This document shows positions 28,548-36,753 of a DNA stretch of 64,000 bases, in pieces; position 1 is the stretch's first letter, and each line of letters starts with the position of its first letter. This DNA comes from Labilibaculum sp. K2S. GTDB taxonomy: Bacteria; Bacteroidota; Bacteroidia; Bacteroidales; Marinifilaceae. Both the position numbers and the translations under genes were made by a program. The stretch is from the NCBI RefSeq assembly GCF_030372765.1, contig NZ_JAUCMW010000001.1:468928-532927 (forward strand), in the 5' to 3' direction. The notes below the pieces were generated by a model. It saw only the letters and a list, made by a program, of their open reading frames with translations, had not been told where the DNA came from and searched no databases.

Positions 28548-28732
28548 ATATTTATTCCTCGGTTTCATAGAAAATGCATCCTGATTAGTAAGAGGCATAG
28601 GAGTCTTGTTGATATTATTCTTCTTGAACAATATCAATAGCTCCTGTGCTGTACCTGATACAAAGAATAAATAACAAAATAGTATTCCCTCTTGTTTGGG
28701 ATTGATAAATTTTTTGAAATAAAACGCTTAGT
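28548..28732. other. Intergenic stretch with long hairpin
   Basis: No gene is seen. A strong imperfect hairpin spans 28599-28645: AGGAG (28599-28603) with CTCCT (28641-28645), TTGATATT (28609-28616) with AATATCAA (28630-28637) and TTC/GAA at the apex. There is no T run, so it looks like a structured RNA or mRNA-stabilising element rather than a terminator. Confidence 0.5.
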
Positions 28733-28842
28733 ATGAAACGTCCATACCAAAGTGATTTTGACACACAGTGGGATGATTGTCGGTTCATGGTAATCCCGAA
28801 AGCTTTCGGGACTATATGGCAAAAACTTAAAATTATAATCAT
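28733..28842 (+). repeat. uORF/hairpin leader element, copy A
   Basis: First of three related units. It opens with an ORF starting MKRP (28733-28846, 37 residues) and ends with the shared block CAAAAACTTAAAATTATAA. The stem that encloses the next start codon is ATATG (28814-28818) with CATAT (28840-28844). An 18-bp palindrome TCCCGAAAGCTTTCGGGA (28794-28811) is inserted relative to copies B and C. The ORF's TGA stop overlaps the ATG of copy B. Confidence 0.75.
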
Positions 28843-28930
28843 ATGAAACGTCCATGCATTAAGCTTTCTACACATAGGGAGATGATTATATGGTAAGTTC
28901 CATCTGACAAAAACTTAAAATTATAAACAG
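28843..28930 (+). repeat. uORF/hairpin leader element, copy B
   Basis: An 88-base unit directly before the second NifX-like gene. It starts with an MKRPC mini-ORF that stops after 17 residues; the same frame then continues VPSDKNLKL to a TAA at 28924-28926. CATCTG (28901-28906) pairs with CAGATG (28928-28933), the latter containing the start codon of the NifX-like gene. Identical to copy C (57535-57622) over its last 36 bases. Confidence 0.8.
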
Positions 28931-29269
28931 ATGAAAAAGAAAATTGCAGTTCCGGTTAAAGATGGAATTTTGGATGGGCATTTTGGCCATTGTTCGCATT
29001 TTGCATTGCTTGATGTTGAGGATAAAGCTATTGTTACAGAAGAATTAGTGGTTGCACCACCACACGAACCAGGTTTGTTGCCTCCATTTTTAGCCGACTT
29101 AGGGGTTACCGATGTAATTGCCGGTGGAATGGGAAACAGAGCCATTCAAATTTTTAATCAACACAATGTAAATGTATTTGTTGGAGCACCTCAATTAGAT
29201 GCTAAAGAATTGGTAAAGGGATTTTTAGATGAAAGTTTGAGCTTTACAGCTAACTATTGCGACCACTAA
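28931..29269 (+). CDS. NifX/NifB-like family protein, second copy
   Basis: A 112-residue NifX-like protein (KIAVPVKDGILDGHFGHCSH at the start, GVTDVIAGGMGNRAIQIFNQ in the middle). It differs from the first copy in the HFGHCSHF segment and a C-terminal NYCDH, which could be metal ligands. Expression is probably controlled by the repeat element that places its start codon in a hairpin. It ends 2 bases before the ARMT1-like gene. Likely role: carrier or sensor of an iron or iron-molybdenum cluster together with the Mrp-type ATPases downstream. Confidence 0.9.
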   Translation: MKKKIAVPVKDGILDGHFGHCSHFALLDVEDKAIVTEELVVAPPHEPGLLPPFLADLGVTDVIAGGMGNRAIQIFNQHNVNVFVGAPQLDAKELVKGFLDESLSFTANYCDH

Positions 29270-29271
29270 AT

Positions 29272-30138
29272 ATGGATAACAGGTGTTTGGCTTGCCATTC
29301 CAAAACGGTGGATTTATTAATTGACAAATTTAATCTTCAGGGGGAAGTCGCCAGTGATTTTTCCTCTGAAGTAAACCATTTACTAATAAATTGTAAGCAT
29401 CTCTCAAATCCTTATCTGGCGTTGCTAATTCATCGTTTGGCGAAAAAGAAAATACAAAATGATGATTTGTACCGTGAGGAGAAGAAACATGCCAATTCAA
29501 TTTTGTATTCGCAGTATAAAAAATGGGTTGCATTTGTGAATGAGAATGATGAATCACTTCACATTGCTGCAAAATTAGCTGTTGTTGGCAATATTGTTGA
29601 TTATGGAGCACATAGCGTACCAACCGATATTCCAGCTAAAATAGAAGAATTACTTGCTCTTGATTTTGCTTTGGACGATAGAGATGAGATGTTTGCTGAA
29701 ATAGAAAAAGCAGAATCGGTTTTGTATTTAGGCGATAATGCAGGTGAAATAGTTTTTGATAAGCTTTTTATTCAACATCTGAATCATCCAAACTTAACTT
29801 ATGTTGTTCGGGGAAATCCGATTATTAATGATGTGACTCTTGAGGATGCTGAGCAAGTAGGAATGCAGGATGTTTGCAGGGTGATATCGAATGGTCATGA
29901 TGCACCTTCAACCTTAGTGGATAATTGTTCAGAGGAATTTCAGGAACTGTATACAAAAGTGACTGTTGTGATTTCTAAAGGACAGGGAAATTTTGAAGGT
30001 TTGCTAAATGAAAAAAGAAAATCACTTTATTTTATGCTGATGGCAAAATGTGATATAATGGCTGAGATGTTGGGTGTGAATAAGGGAGATTTGATCATTA
30101 CAAAAAAGCAGGAGGGGAGTTTATGGCATTTAAAATAG
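29272..30138 (+). CDS. ARMT1-like / DUF89 family metal-dependent phosphatase-like protein
   Basis: A 288-residue DUF89 (ARMT1-like) protein. I use the ATG at 29272, two bases after the NifX-like stop. The N-terminus has a CLAC motif and the catalytic-type metal site is in the segment YLGDNAGEIVFDKLF at about residues 146-160, followed by VVRGNPIINDVT and VISKGQGNFEGL. Family members are metal-dependent phosphatases proposed to remove damaged phosphometabolites. The CxxC-bearing prokaryotic subgroup is often found near NifX-like and MinD-like genes, as here. It overlaps the next gene by 16 bases. Confidence 0.85.
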   Translation: MDNRCLACHSKTVDLLIDKFNLQGEVASDFSSEVNHLLINCKHLSNPYLALLIHRLAKKKIQNDDLYREEKKHANSILYSQYKKWVAFVNENDESLHIAAKLAVVGNIVDYGAHSVPTDIPAKIEELLALDFALDDRDEMFAEIEKAESVLYLGDNAGEIVFDKLFIQHLNHPNLTYVVRGNPIINDVTLEDAEQVGMQDVCRVISNGHDAPSTLVDNCSEEFQELYTKVTVVISKGQGNFEGLLNEKRKSLYFMLMAKCDIMAEMLGVNKGDLIITKKQEGSLWHLK

Positions 30139-30989
30139 CCATTGCAAGTGGCAAAGGAGGAACAGGCAAAACAACTTTTGCTGTTAATTTATTTTCTTCC
30201 ATCAATGAGCATTGGACAAGGAGTGTGCAGTTAATTGATTGTGATGTAGAAGAGCCGAATGATCTTTTGTTTTTTCGGAATTTCTACGTTGAGAGTGAGA
30301 AATTAACAGAGCAGGTGATTCCTAAAATAGACACTTCGAAATGTACATTTTGTAAAAAATGTGAGGAATATTGTGAATTCAACGCAATTGTAATGATTCC
30401 CTCAATGCAGTATGCTGTTGTGAATAAGGATTTGTGCCATTCTTGTGGTGCTTGTTTTGTGGCCTGTCAGTTTGATGCTATTTACGAAACCACAAATGCC
30501 ATTGGAACCGTGACCAATTACAATATTGGTAATGATTTGAGTCTGATGGAAGGCAATTTACGGGTTGGATCTCCGTTGCAGACTATGTTGATTAAGGATT
30601 TAAAGAAGAACTTAGTTGGCGAACATGATATTCTGATTTACGATGCACCACCTGGCACCAGTTGTCCGGTTGTTGAGACCATTTCGGATGCTGATTTTGT
30701 GATTTTAGTGACAGAGCCAACGCCATTCGGAGTATATGATTTAAAGCTTACTGTTGATTTGTTGCGTGAGGTGAATAAACCTTTTGGGGTTTTTGTAAAC
30801 AAAGCCGGATTAGGAGATTCTGAAGTGTATGAGTTTCTGAAGGCTGAAAATATTGATTTATTGGGTGAAATTCCTTTTAGTAAAGAGTATGCAGGTTTGT
30901 ATGCAAAAGGAAAAATTGTGAGCTGTGTTCCCCTTCAATTCGCGAAGGAGTATTGTAAGGTGGTTGAGTATTTGAAGAAATTGAATTAA
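30123..30989 (+). CDS. MinD/Mrp-type ATPase with two [4Fe-4S] ferredoxin motifs
   Basis: A 288-residue SIMIBI-class ATPase. The deviant Walker A (SGKGGTGKTT) is at about residues 9-18. A bacterial ferredoxin insert at about 77-120 carries two clusters' worth of cysteines, CTFCKKCEEYCEF and CHSCGACFVACQF. Switch region DAPPGTSCPV follows at about 176-185. Such proteins resemble Mrp/NBP35 iron-sulfur carriers. It is translationally coupled to the ARMT1-like gene (16-base overlap) with a purine-rich GGAGGGGAG upstream, and is followed by a paralog, suggesting that the two form a heterodimer. Confidence 0.9.
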   Translation: MAFKIAIASGKGGTGKTTFAVNLFSSINEHWTRSVQLIDCDVEEPNDLLFFRNFYVESEKLTEQVIPKIDTSKCTFCKKCEEYCEFNAIVMIPSMQYAVVNKDLCHSCGACFVACQFDAIYETTNAIGTVTNYNIGNDLSLMEGNLRVGSPLQTMLIKDLKKNLVGEHDILIYDAPPGTSCPVVETISDADFVILVTEPTPFGVYDLKLTVDLLREVNKPFGVFVNKAGLGDSEVYEFLKAENIDLLGEIPFSKEYAGLYAKGKIVSCVPLQFAKEYCKVVEYLKKLN

Positions 30990-30993
30990 TAAT

Positions 30994-31881
30994 ATGAAGG
31001 ATATAACTATTCTTAGTGGTAAAGGAGGAACAGGAAAAACCAGTATTACGGCAGCGTTGGCTTCGGTGATTAAGAATACCGTTTTTGTGGATGCTGACGT
31101 TGATGCAGCTGATCTTCACATTATTTTTCAACCGGAAAATAAAGAGACACATGTGTTCGAGGGAGCCTGGGTTGCTTCTATTGATACCAATTTATGCACC
31201 AATTGTGGTCTTTGCAGACAGTATTGCAAATTCGAAGCCATTCATTTTAAATCGGGCGGAGGCTTACATATTGATTCGTTAGCATGCGAAGGTTGTCGTC
31301 TTTGTGAACGTATTTGTCCTGCAGGAGCAATCAGTTCAGAGCGAAGCTGTAACAATCATTGGTTTGTGTCCGATACGCGTTTTGGACCACTGGTTCACGC
31401 CAAAATGGGACCGGGCGAGGAAAATTCCGGCAAATTGGTTACTCAAATCCGCAAAAGAGCTAAAGAAATTGCCAGAGAAACGAATGCCGAATTTATTTTA
31501 AATGATGGACCTCCGGGAATTGGCTGTGCGGCAATTGCGTCTATTACTGGAGCAGATGCTGTAATTTTGGTTACAGAGCCCAGCAAATCAGGATTCCATG
31601 ATGTGGTGCGTTTGGTAGAGTTGGTGCAGTCATTCCAAATACCGATGTATGCTTTAATCAATAAATATGATATCAATTTGGAAATTACCATGCAAATGGA
31701 GAGCTTCTTTACCACACAGGGAATTACGCTGATGGGTAAACTTCCTTTTTCCGAAGAAATAGTTTACTCGATGGTAGAGAAAAAAACAATTTTAGAGTAC
31801 AATAAATATTCGGAAATCGGCAGCACACTATCGGAACTTTGGAAGAAAGCTGCTGTTTCCGAACTAAAAATAGAACAATGA
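30994..31881 (+). CDS. MinD/Mrp-type ATPase with ferredoxin insert, paralog
   Basis: A 295-residue paralog of the preceding gene, 4 bases downstream. Walker A SGKGGTGKTS is at about residues 7-16; the ferredoxin insert has CTNCGLCRQYCKF and CEGCRLCERICPA; the switch region is DGPPGIGCAA. It lacks the N-terminal extension of its partner and has its own basic C-terminal tail. Two tandem ferredoxin-MinD ATPases beside NifX-like genes are a recurring anaerobe arrangement; the client enzyme is unknown. The stop overlaps the next start (ATGA). Confidence 0.9.
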   Translation: MKDITILSGKGGTGKTSITAALASVIKNTVFVDADVDAADLHIIFQPENKETHVFEGAWVASIDTNLCTNCGLCRQYCKFEAIHFKSGGGLHIDSLACEGCRLCERICPAGAISSERSCNNHWFVSDTRFGPLVHAKMGPGEENSGKLVTQIRKRAKEIARETNAEFILNDGPPGIGCAAIASITGADAVILVTEPSKSGFHDVVRLVELVQSFQIPMYALINKYDINLEITMQMESFFTTQGITLMGKLPFSEEIVYSMVEKKTILEYNKYSEIGSTLSELWKKAAVSELKIEQ

Positions 31882-32294
31882 TTATTGGTGAATATAAAAT
31901 ACGGCCAAGATACAACGAGGTGGATCAAATGGGCTATGTCTATCATGCCAACTACGTTAACTATTGTCATCAGGCCAGAACGGAACTGTTGCGTCAATTC
32001 GGCATAAACGACAAGGTGTTAGAGGATAATAATATCATGCTTCCTGTAATAGAGATGAACCTAAAATACTTAAAACCGACAGGCTATGATGAAGAATTAA
32101 CGGTTCGAACCAAAATAAAGGAATTGCCCAAGGTTCGTTTTAAATTTGAGTTTGAATTTGAAAACGGAAGAGGAGAAAAGACCTGCACTGCAACATCTAC
32201 GTTGGTTTTTGTGGATAGTAAAACCCGAAAACCACATCAAGTTCCTGATCTGGTTGTGAGTGCCCTGCAAAACGAATTTCAATTAGTAGTTTAG
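31878..32294 (+). CDS. Acyl-CoA thioesterase, YbgC/4-hydroxybenzoyl-CoA type hotdog protein
   Basis: A 138-residue hotdog-fold thioesterase. I choose the ATG at 31878, which overlaps the upstream stop (ATGA) and gives the family-typical start IIGEYKIRPRYNEVDQMGYV. The catalytic Asp is in the segment NEVDQMGYVYHANYVNYCHQ. It hydrolyses acyl-CoA or acyl-carrier thioesters; chain length cannot be read. It is the last gene of the NifX/Mrp cluster although its role there is unclear. Confidence 0.9.
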   Translation: MIIGEYKIRPRYNEVDQMGYVYHANYVNYCHQARTELLRQFGINDKVLEDNNIMLPVIEMNLKYLKPTGYDEELTVRTKIKELPKVRFKFEFEFENGRGEKTCTATSTLVFVDSKTRKPHQVPDLVVSALQNEFQLVV

Positions 32295-32332
32295 TTTAGT
32301 TTTTATGTTTTTTTTAGGGGATTGAACATGAA

Positions 32333-32376
32333 AAAACCGGACTTTAGGAGGAATACCTATTGTCCGGTTTTATTTT
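32333..32376. terminator. Bidirectional terminator
   Basis: AAAACCGGAC (32333-32342) pairs with GTCCGGTTTT (32362-32371). T-rich tracts flank both sides, so it can end both the thioesterase transcript and the convergent sulP transcript. Confidence 0.88.
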
Positions 32377-32394
32377 TAAACAGTTTCTTACCAA

Positions 32395-34023
32395 CTATAG
32401 TAAGTTTTTAGCCGCTTCAACAGCATCATCAAAATTATCGAAAATATTCTCGTTGCTTATTAAATGATGAATTTCGCTTTTTTGTAAATCGCCCATTACT
32501 TCCGAATTTACTCCTGATAAAATCACTTTTGTTTTTCTGTTTTCCAGATTCTTAATGATTTCGGTAAAGTTTCGAACTCCGGTGGTATCCATAAAAGGAA
32601 CGTGACGCATTCGAATGATAAGAACTGATGTAGAACTTTTCAGGTTACGAAGGGTTTCCTGATATCTTTTGGCTGCGGCAAAAAAGAACGGACCGCTAAT
32701 TTCATATATCTCAATTTCCTTAGGGATTTGATTGTAATTCTGTATTTCATCCGAATCCGATTCGTGTTGAATTACGCCATTAATTTTTGACATTCGATAC
32801 ATGAAGATTAAGGATGCCAGTACAATTCCCATTTCGATGGCGATGGTTAAATCAACCAATACGGTTAAGAAGAAGGTAGTGAGTAAAACTATAATATCGA
32901 ATCTTGAACCCTTAAGGATAGATTTGAAAGATCTCCATTCACTCATGTTGTAGGAAACCACAATCAAAATACCTGCAAGACACGACATAGGAATTAACTT
33001 TGCCCATCGTCCAAACACCAACATGATTAATAGAAGAGTAAGTGCATGAATGATTCCCGCAACAGGTGTACGCCCGCCATTTTTAACATTGGTTGCAGTT
33101 CTTGCAATAGCTCCTGTTGCCGGAATACCTCCAAAAATAGGAGAGAAAATATTGGCAATTCCCTGTGCAATCAATTCTGTATTGGATCGATGATTTCCAC
33201 CAATCATACCGTCGGAAACTACTGCCGATAGTAAGGACTCGATCGCGCCCAAAATCGCAATGGTTATAGCCGGTTGAAAGTAATTTGGAAGATTGGTCCA
33301 GTCAACAGTGGGAACCGAGAAACTAAATGAATTGGGGATGCTTCCATATACCGATTCGATAGTTTCAACCGGCATGTCGAAAACCTGTACAAGTGCGGTC
33401 AGTGTAATAATTGCGATAAAAGATCCTGGTATTTTAGGGATCAATTTGCCAGCGAATAAGGTCAATAGAATTGTACCCCCGCTAATCGCGATTGCATATA
33501 CATTGAGACTGGAAATGTTAGAGAAATAACAAGCCCATTTTCCAATAAATTCAGATGGAATTTCTGCTATCTGAAGACCAAAGGCTGCTTTAATTTGAGT
33601 AGAGAAAATAACCAGAGCAATACCCGAAGTAAAACCAACAATTAGAGGGTGGGGAATGAATTTTAAAACCGCTCCCATACGCAGCACACCAAACAGAATC
33701 AGAATAATACCTGCTAAAAATGTAGAGATCATTAATCCATCAATTCCGTACTGGCTGACAATGCCGTAAACAATTACGATAAAAGCTCCGGTAGGACCAC
33801 CAATTTGAACACGGCTGCCACCTAATAAGGAAATGATAAATCCGGCAACGATGGCTGTAATTAAGCCCTTTTCAGGCGAAACACCCGATGCAACAGCAAA
33901 TGCAATGGCTAAAGGAAGAGCAACGATACCTACAATAATCCCTGCAAACAAATCCTTTTGAAAGGCTTGGGCATTGTAGCCTTTTAGTACTGTGAATAAT
34001 TTAGGTCTAAAAATAGATTTCAT
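32395..34023 (-). CDS. SulP family anion transporter with STAS domain
   Basis: A 542-residue inner-membrane transporter. The SulP membrane domain covers about residues 1-410, with the family motif IVGIVALPLAIAFAVASGVS in the first helices and GGSRVQIGGPTGAFIV near residue 70. A cytoplasmic STAS domain occupies about 430-540 (VLIIRMRHVPFMDTTGVRNF). SulP proteins carry sulfate, bicarbonate or dicarboxylates, usually with Na+ or H+. The substrate is not deducible from sequence. Monocistronic. Confidence 0.93.
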   Translation of the reverse strand: MKSIFRPKLFTVLKGYNAQAFQKDLFAGIIVGIVALPLAIAFAVASGVSPEKGLITAIVAGFIISLLGGSRVQIGGPTGAFIVIVYGIVSQYGIDGLMISTFLAGIILILFGVLRMGAVLKFIPHPLIVGFTSGIALVIFSTQIKAAFGLQIAEIPSEFIGKWACYFSNISSLNVYAIAISGGTILLTLFAGKLIPKIPGSFIAIITLTALVQVFDMPVETIESVYGSIPNSFSFSVPTVDWTNLPNYFQPAITIAILGAIESLLSAVVSDGMIGGNHRSNTELIAQGIANIFSPIFGGIPATGAIARTATNVKNGGRTPVAGIIHALTLLLIMLVFGRWAKLIPMSCLAGILIVVSYNMSEWRSFKSILKGSRFDIIVLLTTFFLTVLVDLTIAIEMGIVLASLIFMYRMSKINGVIQHESDSDEIQNYNQIPKEIEIYEISGPFFFAAAKRYQETLRNLKSSTSVLIIRMRHVPFMDTTGVRNFTEIIKNLENRKTKVILSGVNSEVMGDLQKSEIHHLISNENIFDNFDDAVEAAKNLL

Positions 34024-34432
34024 TCGTTAATAATTTAAATGATAATGGTTGTCCCGATCTGGTTCATGAAGAAGCCATCATGTTTAGGTTTATCCGCAAA
34101 GGAAGCCCTATTCTTTGAAGACAGATTTTTTTTTCGTTATTGATTGTTTTGAGTTGCAAAAGTAATGCATAAAGGCTCTCGTTATTCTCCGAAAGGGGAA
34201 TATTTTAAGGAAAATGAAACAAAACAAGAAGTATTGTTTCTTTACCTAATATAAATACAGGGAATAACAAGATTATAGGATGGCTTGATGCATAAATAAA
34301 TTGTATTTTTGTGCGGATTTAAAGGCATTAGTCATCAGCGAACAATTATCGGTGAACAGAGAAAAATAAAACGTTTAGGTGCAGAGCGCTGCAGCTAACT
34401 CAAATAATCATTTAGTACAGAAATAAAAGAAC
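34024..34432. other. Divergent intergenic region, 409 bases
   Basis: Separates sulP and thrE-like genes, which diverge. A good promoter for the right-hand gene is seen: TTG at 34285-34287 and TATTTTTG (matches TAnnTTTG) at 34304-34311, giving a leader of about 115 bases. No gene or RNA family was recognised. Confidence 0.5.
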
Positions 34433-35668
34433 ATGCAGGTTCCCGGAAAATATAAATTCATAGTGCAGTTGGGTAAGGCCTTACATACTTATGGCGTACC
34501 ATCCTATAAATCGCAGATTTATCTGACAGAGATTTCGGAAAAGAAAGGGATTAAGGGAAGTTTTATGGATACACCAACCTGGATTAACTATGTGTTTTAC
34601 GAAGAGGAAGAGCAAACCTACAATTACGTAGAATGCGTGCCACCAGGGGAATTGAATTTGGGTGCTTTGTCGCGAATTGTAGAAATCACTAACGATGTTC
34701 TTTCTAATAAAAGCAGTTTTGAAGAAGCAAAAATTGCTATGGAGCAATTAAAAACAGCGCCTTTTGCTTATGGCAAACTAACCGAATTGGCCGCTTTTAT
34801 TCTATCGGCAGGGGCATTTAGCATGATATTGGATACCAGTTGGGCATCTGCAATTACCGCATCAATTATTGGTGCTGTGATTTATGGCATCACTCTTTTG
34901 GCTCAAAAATCGGGATACATCCGCAGTGCGTTGGAATCATTAATTGCTTTTGCAGCTACTTTAATAACAGGTTTATTGTCTATGCAATTTGAGCAAATCA
35001 ATATTTCCATGACCATCCTGGCATCTATTATTGTGTTTATTCCCGGATTATCCATCACTACCGCGTTGGAAGAGATCACTTCCCGAAGTTTGGTGTCTGG
35101 AACAGCCAAGCTGTTCGATGCACTGGTATCACTTTTCAAACAGTTTTTTGGTGTTGTTTTAGGCTTGGCAATTCTTCCTTTGTTTGTTGATTTACAACCT
35201 AATAATGTAATAAATGATGTGCCCGAGTGGCTCGACTACTTGGCTATTTTGGTTTTGGCACTTAGCTTGGCCGTAGTATTTAAAGTACGGACAAGAGATT
35301 TGTTGTATTGTGTTATTGCTGGATTTATTAGCTTTTATACCACTACGCTTTTAGACTTTACAGGAATTTTGGTGAGCATATTTATCGGTACCATTGTGGC
35401 TGTGAGCATTAGCAAATTGTTTGGTAAAATAACGCGATCGCCGCAGTTGGTTTTTTTAGTGCCGGGAATTGTGATGCTCGTTCCGGGAAGTAAAGCATTT
35501 ATTGGTTTAAGTAGTGTGTTTCTTGGTGCTGATGGAGTACAGAGCAATATGGGAACTCAGGTGCTTTATATTTTTATGGGGATTATTGGTGGCTTAATCT
35601 TCTCAGGTAGTTTTATGGATCGCAACATCAAAAAAGCTTCCTCGAAAAGCATGATGCCGGAGCGATAA
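34433..35668 (+). CDS. Threonine/serine exporter family protein (ThrE-like)
   Basis: A 411-residue membrane protein with the ThrE architecture: an N-terminal cytoplasmic domain (about 1-115, beginning KFIVQLGKALHTYGVPSYKS) and about ten membrane helices. Two halves are fused: the DUF1212-type part (about 1-260) and the small ThrE2-like part (about 270-405, with VPGIVMLVPGSKAFIG). ThrE exports threonine and serine, driven by the proton gradient. Function is inferred from architecture; the real substrate could be another small amino acid or dipeptide. Confidence 0.88.
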   Translation: MQVPGKYKFIVQLGKALHTYGVPSYKSQIYLTEISEKKGIKGSFMDTPTWINYVFYEEEEQTYNYVECVPPGELNLGALSRIVEITNDVLSNKSSFEEAKIAMEQLKTAPFAYGKLTELAAFILSAGAFSMILDTSWASAITASIIGAVIYGITLLAQKSGYIRSALESLIAFAATLITGLLSMQFEQINISMTILASIIVFIPGLSITTALEEITSRSLVSGTAKLFDALVSLFKQFFGVVLGLAILPLFVDLQPNNVINDVPEWLDYLAILVLALSLAVVFKVRTRDLLYCVIAGFISFYTTTLLDFTGILVSIFIGTIVAVSISKLFGKITRSPQLVFLVPGIVMLVPGSKAFIGLSSVFLGADGVQSNMGTQVLYIFMGIIGGLIFSGSFMDRNIKKASSKSMMPER

Positions 35669-35806
35669 AAATTCAATTGATGATAGCAGTCCAACATATA
35701 TCATTGTAGGAGATTTGATATATCTTTACTTTTAAATAATGTTTTAACAGTTTGATAACCGATTAATTATTGAGCTGTTATTAAGTGAAATATCAAAAAT
35801 GAAATA

Positions 35807-36667
35807 ATGCAAACAACTATACTGAGTATTCAAAATATATTGCCTCTCACCTGTGCGCGAATCGGAGCTTGCTGCCATGGTAACCAAGTGTTGCTTAATC
35901 CATGGGAGCTGGTGTGTTTGGCAAGGGAGAAAAAAATGACTCCAAGGGAATTTCGTGATCTTTACTGTGAGTTCGGCGGAATTCGTTTGCAATTTAACGG
36001 AAAAGCAGGATGGGGAGAGAAGCAGGCTTGCTCTCAATATGTCGATAATTTTGGATGTAGTGTCCACTTGGGTCGCCCGCTGGCTTGTCGGTTATATCCG
36101 CTGGGTCGTCAAATTCAAAGTAACGAAGTTCACTATATGTATCAGGGAGATAAACTTCCTTGTTTGGAAAAATGTCCTGAAGTTATAGATTTACCTCAAA
36201 TGAGTGTTGGTGAATATCTTAATGGACAGATAACGGATCAATTCGAAAAAGCTCAGGATCAATATTTAGAAATGATGCAAAACATAGCTGATATTGCATT
36301 TGAACTACTGCTTGATACTGGTTTAGCTGAATCCGGAGATAAGGAAACATTACCGCTATGGAGAAAAATGGGCAATGAGCCTCCGGAAGAATTAGCAGAA
36401 AGGATAGGACAGGAGTGGATTGATTGTTTGATGATTCCTGAAATTTCTGATGATGATCCTATTGCATTTACTCAAAAACACAATGATTTGCTTCAATTAA
36501 AAGCACAGAAAGAATTTGGAGCCTTGCAAACAAATCAAGAATTACACGAAGCTTCTGTATTAATAATGGGAGTCGCATTACATTTTGCTCGTGGCATAGG
36601 TGCCGATCCAAAGATTCTTGCCGAACATTGGATCGGCATTGCAAAGAATCACGGTGCTCAGGAATAA
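35807..36667 (+). CDS. YkgJ-type cysteine-cluster protein
   Basis: A 286-residue protein with the CxxCxxxxC-type zinc/iron-chelating cluster of the YkgJ (UPF0153) family. Cysteines appear in LTCARIGACCHG, ELVCLA, LYCEFGG, QACSQY, FGCSVH, LACRLYPLG and KLPCLEKCPEV. The first 135 residues carry the cluster; the rest is helical and unassigned. The family is widespread but uncharacterised. Length is greater than the usual 110-240 residues. Monocistronic, ending at a strong terminator. Confidence 0.85.
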   Translation: MQTTILSIQNILPLTCARIGACCHGNQVLLNPWELVCLAREKKMTPREFRDLYCEFGGIRLQFNGKAGWGEKQACSQYVDNFGCSVHLGRPLACRLYPLGRQIQSNEVHYMYQGDKLPCLEKCPEVIDLPQMSVGEYLNGQITDQFEKAQDQYLEMMQNIADIAFELLLDTGLAESGDKETLPLWRKMGNEPPEELAERIGQEWIDCLMIPEISDDDPIAFTQKHNDLLQLKAQKEFGALQTNQELHEASVLIMGVALHFARGIGADPKILAEHWIGIAKNHGAQE

Positions 36668-36711
36668 TATTTGTGATAAAAAACTTCGTTCGAGCTTACC
36701 ATATTATAGTA

Positions 36712-36753
36712 AAAGACCTGACAGGATTTTAAAACCTGTCAGGTCTTTTTTTA
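36712..36753 (+). terminator. Rho-independent terminator
   Basis: A perfect 14-bp stem (AAAGACCTGACAGG, 36712-36725, with 36735-36748), 9-base loop and T run; ends the YkgJ-type gene. Confidence 0.93.

Noticed and set aside
27406-31881. Nitrogen fixation cluster
   Set aside because: NifX-like and MinD-like proteins are present but no nifH, nifD, nifK, nifE, nifN or nifB radical SAM gene.
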